64,000 nt of DNA from Odobenus rosmarus divergens (Eukaryota; Chordata; Mammalia; Carnivora; Odobenidae), in contig NW_004450328.1 in the NCBI RefSeq assembly GCF_000321225.1, positions 2,333,896-2,397,895 of the forward strand, written 5' to 3'. Each line of letters starts with the position of its first letter. Within the stretch, counting starts at the first letter, position 1. The position numbers and the translations under genes were made by a program. The notes under the pieces are model-generated. The model did no database searches. It saw only the letters and a list, made by a program, of their open reading frames with translations, and was not told the DNA's origin. Shown here piece after piece: positions 59,339-64,000 of this stretch.

Positions 59339-59550
59339 GCGCCTGGGTGGCTCAGTCAGTTAAGCGTCTCTTGATTTAGGCTCAGGTTGTGATCTCAGGG
59401 TCATGGGATCGAGCCTCATGTCAGGCTCTGTGCCAGCAGGTAGTCTGCTTGAGAGTGTCTCTCTCTCTCTCTCTCTCTCCCTCTCCCTCTGCCCATCCCT
59501 GCCCTGTGCGTGTGCACTCTCTCTCAAATAAATCAATCTGAAAAAAAAAT
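59339..59550 (+). mobile_element. CAN-SINE (+ strand)
   Basis: Older sub-family with a CT repeat (59458-59479) and AAATAAATC tail. Confidence 0.88.
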
Positions 59551-60452
59551 AAACTCCGATTTGCATTTGAGAAGATCCCTCTGGCTGCACTGTACTTGGA
59601 TTGAGGGGCCCCCGGGGGCTGTGGCACTGGACCAGGCTGCAGGCAGCAGCGGCGGCTTGCCCCGGGGTGGGATAGAGAGAGGGAAGTGAACCCCTTCCAG
59701 AGCCATCTGGGGCATCTGAGTTGGGTGGGTGATGGAGTGCATATGGGGGTTAAGAGGCATCGGACACCGAGCTAGGGATCCTTGAGAAGAACAAGATACA
59801 GTATTTGTTTCTAAGGAGCTTACAGTCTAGTAGGGGAAACAGAGACCGATGGGCGGAAGAGTGTGCTGAGCCAGGCCCCTATCCCGGGCTGAGCTGGGAT
59901 GCACACAAGAGGACATGGCCAGTGCCATGGGGGAGCCTTACGGAAGGGATGACAAAGGTTGGGAGACAGGAAGCTGTGAGGCTATCGGAAAAAGAACCAC
60001 ATCTTGCTCCTCCAAGTGTGGTCAGCGCCCTCATCACAACACCCGGGAGCTCGTTGGAAATGCAGCACCTCGGGCCCCACAGCTTAACACTGGTCCCACG
60101 TGTGCATTTTCACGAGCTCCCGGGCTCACGTGTGTTCGAGTGTGCGAAGCGCTGGTCTCGTCGTAAGTCAGGCGCACCCAGTCTTCCGCCTGGCTCTGCA
60201 TTCGGTGGCAATGAGGTCTGGGGCAAATTCACTACCCCAAACTCCCGTTTCTCTTCTGGGGAATGGGGATAATACCACCACCTACCTCGTAGGCGCTCTA
60301 AGGATGAATGAGATCATGAAAAGTACCGAGGTTGGTATGTGGCACCCAGTAAGGGCCCACTCTAGTTTTGAAGGTTTTTAATTAGGAGAGTTTTTGTTTG
60401 TTTGCTCTGTTTTGTTTTTGGTTTTTTTAAGGAGAGTTTAAAAAGACCACCC

Positions 60453-60682
60453 TATGAGGCACCTGGCTGGCTCAGTCAGTGGGGCATGCAACTCTTGATC
60501 TTGGGGTTGTGAGTTCAAGCCCTACATTGCGTGTAAAGGGATGACTTAAAAATAAAATCTTTGGAGGGGCGCCTGGCTGGCTCAGTCGGCAGAGTCACAT
60601 GTGACTCTTGATCTCAGGGTCATGAATTTGAGCCCCATGTTGGGTGTAGAGATTACCAAAAAATAAAAATAAAAAACAAAAT
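60453..60682 (+). mobile_element. Two older short-form CAN-SINEs in tandem
   Basis: Copies begin GAGGCACCTGGCTGGCTC (60453) and GGGGCGCCTGGCTGGCTC (about 60566); AAAAAGACCAC flanks the pair. Confidence 0.85.
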
Positions 60683-60774
60683 AAAAAGACCACTTGCCAA
60701 GTGATCCTTTGATCAAAAGGCTAATTCTCTCATCATAGAAGACACGCAAATTCTTTTAAAATGAGTAGTCTCTA

Positions 60775-60990
60775 GGGGCGCCTGGGTGGCTCAGTCGGTT
60801 AAGTGTCTGCCTTCGGCTCGGGTCATGATCCCCGGGGTCCTGGGATCGAGTCCCGCGTCGGGCTCCTGACTCAGTGGGGGGCCTGCTTCTCCCTCTCCCT
60901 CTGCCTCTCCCCCTGCTCATGCTCTCTCTCTCTCTGTATCTCTGTGTCTCAAATGAATAAATAAAATCTTAAAAAAAAAAAAAGAAAAAA
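60775..60990 (+). mobile_element. CAN-SINE (+ strand)
   Basis: Begins GGGGCGCCTGGGTGGCTCAG and ends in AATAAATAAAATCTTAAAAA. Confidence 0.9.
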
Positions 60991-61399
60991 AATCCTCAGA
61001 GAGCAGGGATTTTAAACAGGATGGAAGCTCCCCTTCCTGTGAGAGCCTGGAGGTCAGCAGTGCAGGGTTGGCGGGAACCCGGGCTCTTTCTCTCCTTGTC
61101 CCGTCCCGTGTGGCTTCCTTTCCTAAGGTCATCTCGTGTCAGCGGCAGGAAGAAAGTGAAGGAGAGGGGCTCACGCCCGCTTTTGGAAACATCCCTCAGG
61201 GCGCATCCCTCTCCCCCTTCCACCCACAAGGCTAATTTGGCACCCGGCTACAACAGAGGCTTCCAAGAGCTGTCCTCACTCAAGTCTCTGCACTTTGCTA
61301 AAACCAGGGGTCCCGTTACCCTGGAGGGGGGAAGAATGGATGCAAGGGGCCATAGCAGGGGTCCCGCAAGGGCCACAAAGACAGAAATCCTCAAGTAGA

Positions 61400-63400
61400 C
61401 GCAAGTTGAATGTACTCCCATTTATTTTGTTGAGACCGAATACACATTTTTAATGTGTCCAAACTTATTAATGGACATAAAAGATCTGGGGGAAAAAATG
61501 AGAGTTATACCCTATTGTGGATTATTTAAATGTTATAGAGGCTTCTTTCTGTTTTTCTCACATTATAAGGTCAAAGAAATGCCATATTCCAACAAAAGAA
61601 GGTTTTAGAAGGTGACATACTTTTGCCAAAATTATACCATGTAACAGTGGACAATTAATGGCTTTATTAGTAGACAGTACTTGAGAAAACTGGCTCATTC
61701 TGGGGTGAATATAAAACTTGGATCTCATATGCAAAGGTGATTTCAAATGGTTTAAAAGTACTACTCAGTATTTAGCAGCCAGTGCAGCCCAGAATCAACC
61801 AAGGAGAACCAATGTTTCATCACACAGAAGAGAAGCCAGCCAACGTGCATACAACGTGAGCTAGCTGGACTTCAGCCCTAGTTAGTGGCCTAAATGTGAA
61901 AGGACAAACTGACAAGCTAACAGCAGGAAATGTAAACCATCTAAACTACTTTTAAATAAGAAAACAAAAAGCAACAAATGATATGACAAAACAGTTCAAG
62001 CATCTACGTTAAAATCGAGAATTTCTGTTTGGTGAAGGGCACCACTAAATAACCAAACACGAGGGCCGTCCTGAGAGCTGTTTGCAACCATCAGGGCAGT
62101 GCACAGAAGGCTGTGGGTGTATGAAGAAATCCCCCCAACTACTGGCGATCAGATAAATGGACAATGAAACCCGCCCCCACTTTCTATCCAACAAACTGGC
62201 AAAAAAAATGAGAAAGCAGGGCAGCAACAAGTGCTGGTGAGGATAAGGAGAAATGGGCGCCCCCCCCCCCCAACCAGGAGGCTCAATGACCAATTGAAAG
62301 AAAAATTTGGTAGAACCATAGGAAGTTAACCAGTCTGACCCGTCATCCCATCCCAGGTACCTATGCCGGAGAAGCTTCCACGTAAGCATGGAAGGGGAGC
62401 CACAGAAGATGTCCATCGTGGCCTTGTTCACGGGCCAGGAGCTGGAGGCACCCAGCTGTCCAGCACTTAGTGAACGCGTGGGACACAGCTGGGGCCCGCC
62501 GAGAAACACCGCAGAGCGGTCCCAGCCTCGAATCGCACGGAGAAGCCAACAACACTTGTTGAGGGAGAGAACAGCCCAAGGTCTGCAGCACAGTAATAGC
62601 ACATGTCGCAAAAGTATATTCCCACACACAACAGTGCATCTGACAAGCATACACTCATGTTCAGAGACATGTACTCCACACAGTAAAACGGGCACCCGGA
62701 ATGGCAGGAAGAAGACAGGGAAGAGAAAGCCGTAAGACCAGAGAAGCCTTTCGTGGACTAGCATCCTGAGATCCAAACAAAAAAGCCTGGATGTGTTCGA
62801 TTATGCCTTAAACAACGTGTGTGCATCAGGAAGGTTGGCTCTAAAGGGTGCTGGGGTGAGGAAGACACGCAGGACTGAGAATCCCCTCTGTCCTACAAAA
62901 GGGTAACCCACTGTGTGCCCTGCTCAAGTGAGGGTGTGTGTGAGCTGGCTTGTTTGGGGAACCACACCCACGTGTGTGCCTTGGGCAAACTGTATCCGAT
63001 ACCCTCCCAGGGCCAGTGCTGGCCTTATGCACGGCAGAAACCCCAGGCCTGGAATCCACACCCACCCCCCATGTACTTCCACTTGCTCTAAATAGGAGTG
63101 GTTTCATACAACAGACACTTCAAGGAAGGAAAGGCGGGGGGGTGAGGGATACCTTCTCTGTGTCCCAGGAGGGCTGCAAACGCAGCATACCACGTGGATG
63201 GAGCCACAGTCCACCCAGGGCGGCAACAACCAGCACACAACTAACCAGGAAACTAACAGCTTGAAACTGGGGTCAACGAGGGGGGGTTCAAAGGTCACTG
63301 CTCGATTTTGCATCAGCTTAAGGATAAGTCCATATAGGGCCAAAAGGGGCAGCTGTTCTCCCCAAGTCCAGGCTGGGCCTCCAAACAGGGAGGGGGAGTT
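61400..63400 (-). other. NFATC2IP: NFATC2IP 3' untranslated region (extent inferred)
   Basis: The 2 kb after the stop has no CAN-SINE, in contrast to both sides. Two canonical AATAAA signals on the gene strand lie at 61663-61668 and 61421-61426. A stretch near 62160-62260 resembles an old L1 3' end on the + strand. A 243-codon - strand frame (62776-62045) lies here; it has no known domain and is treated as chance. Confidence 0.5.
61421..61426 (-). terminator. NFATC2IP: Candidate distal poly(A) signal of NFATC2IP
   Basis: TTTATT on + gives AATAAA on the gene strand. A second candidate is at 61663-61668. Which is used cannot be told from sequence. Confidence 0.4.
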
Positions 63401-63559
63401 TCAGCTCCAGACCTCGATGAGGTCTCCGGACTCCATGCCCAGATCAGCAGGCAGCTCCTTGCCTGAAAGCTTTGTCCCATCAAAGAAGAAGGAGAGCTTG
63501 TGGCCTGAGAGCCCCATGGCCTCCTCGTAGCGGGACATGAGGGTCTTGAGAGGAGAATC
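63401..63559 (-). CDS. NFATC2IP: NFATC2IP, last coding exon (partial gene)
   Basis: The - strand reads DSPLKTLMSRYEE from 63559 and ends SGDLIEVWS at the TGA (63401-63403), 52 codons. The acceptor is CTGTCCAG. This is the end of the second SUMO-like domain (Rad60-SLD type, KLSFFFDGTKLSG core) of NFATC2-interacting protein, which binds NFAT proteins and promotes IL-4-type cytokine expression in T helper cells; yeast relatives (Esc2/Rad60) act in genome stability. The rest of the gene lies to the right of the window. The final residue is S where I recall G in human. Confidence 0.93.
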   Translation of the reverse strand, partial: DSPLKTLMSRYEEAMGLSGHKLSFFFDGTKLSGKELPADLGMESGDLIEVWS

Positions 63560-64000
63560 CTGGACAGAGAGGAAAAAAATGAAGGTAAGAATTTGAAAGG
63601 GGGCGGGGGGTGCCTGGCTGGCTCAGTCGGAAGAGCGTGCGACTCTTGATCTCGGGTTGTGGGAGTTTGAGCCCCATACTGGGTGTAGAGATTACTTAAA
63701 AACTAACCTTTTTTTTTTTTTTTTTAAGATTTTTACTTATTTATTTGACATTGGGAGACACAGCGAGAGAGGGAACACAAGCAGGGGGAGTGGGAGAGGG
63801 AGAAGCAGGCTCCCCGCTGAGCAGGGAGCCCGATGCAGGGCTCGACCCCAGGACCCTGGGATCATGACCTGAGCCGAAGGCAGATACTTAACGACTGAGC
63901 CACCCAGGCGCCCCACTTAAAAACAAATCTTAAGGGGCGCCTGGGTGGGTCAGTCGGTTAATTGTCTGACTCTTGGGTTTGGGGTCAGGTCATGATCTCA
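63560..64000 (-). other. NFATC2IP: NFATC2IP intron with layered CAN-SINEs
   Basis: Beyond the last exon the intron holds an older CAN-SINE of the type ending in GTGTAGAGATTACTTAAAAA (about 63606-63714, +), a full inverted CAN-SINE (about 63711-63914, -) inserted in its tail, and the head of another (63934-64000, +) cut by the window end. Confidence 0.85.

Larger units (their letters stand above)
57970..61399. other. Intergenic DNA between SPNS1 and NFATC2IP
   Basis: Mostly repeats: a nested inverted CAN-SINE pair (58353-58755), single CAN-SINEs (59339-59550 and 60775-60990) and two older CAN-SINE copies (60453-60682). The rest is unique sequence (58760-59330, 59555-60450, 60995-61400) with no supported gene. 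A CTCF-like core is at 58185-58198. Confidence 0.7.

Noticed and set aside
62045..62776. 243-codon - strand frame after NFATC2IP
   Set aside because: It lies in the inferred NFATC2IP 3' UTR, is Cys/Leu-rich without a known domain and overlaps repeat-like sequence.

Overview
This is mammalian nuclear DNA. It holds spliced genes with GT-AG introns and CpG-rich promoters, and it is dense with tRNA-Lys-derived CAN-SINEs (about 30 copies starting GGCGCCTGGGTGGCTCAG, ending in CT-rich and A-rich tails, usually with target-site duplications). CAN-SINEs are found only in carnivorans. The sub-family seen here ('GTTAAGCGACTGCCTTCGG' head, 'TCTGACCCTC' tail) is the type I associate with arctoid caniforms (bears, panda, seals, mustelids) rather than dogs. 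The species assignment is inference.

Layout. Bases 1-10098 are repeat-bearing non-coding DNA, most likely the last part of SBK1 intron 1. SBK1 (a serine/threonine kinase) has three coding exons on the + strand between 10099 and 13296, with a 3' UTR of about 3 kb ending near 16250. From 16250 to about 44870 lies an intergenic stretch with no supportable gene. It is filled with CAN-SINEs, layered L1 copies (one L1 inserted in another, with matching target duplications), MIR and L2 fragments, an MLT1-like LTR and five copies of one unassigned old repeat family. On the - strand follow LAT (11 coding exons, 48541 to 45264), SPNS1 (12 exons, 57240 to 49771) and the last coding exon of NFATC2IP (63559 to 63401) with its 3' UTR. 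SBK1 and LAT are tail to tail; LAT, SPNS1 and NFATC2IP run head to tail.

Roles. LAT is the palmitoylated membrane scaffold of T-cell receptor signalling, NFATC2IP acts on NFAT-dependent cytokine transcription in T cells, SPNS1 is a lysosomal lysophospholipid exporter, and SBK1 is a poorly characterised brain-enriched kinase. They are neighbours rather than an operon. The predicted proteins are intact: SBK1 424 aa, LAT 227 aa, SPNS1 528 aa.

The most interesting observations are: a TISU-type start that opens a 10-codon upstream ORF in the SPNS1 leader, next to three CLEAR/M-box E-boxes; an in-frame, stop-free 84-nt LAT intron that would give a longer isoform; a LAT stop codon three residues earlier than in human; a LAT membrane segment that looks two residues short; four CTCF-like cores oriented so that they could separate SBK1 from LAT-SPNS1; a 60-bp tandem duplication beside the SPNS1 poly(A) signal; and the nested L1s. 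I found no CRISPR array, operon or other prokaryote-type system.
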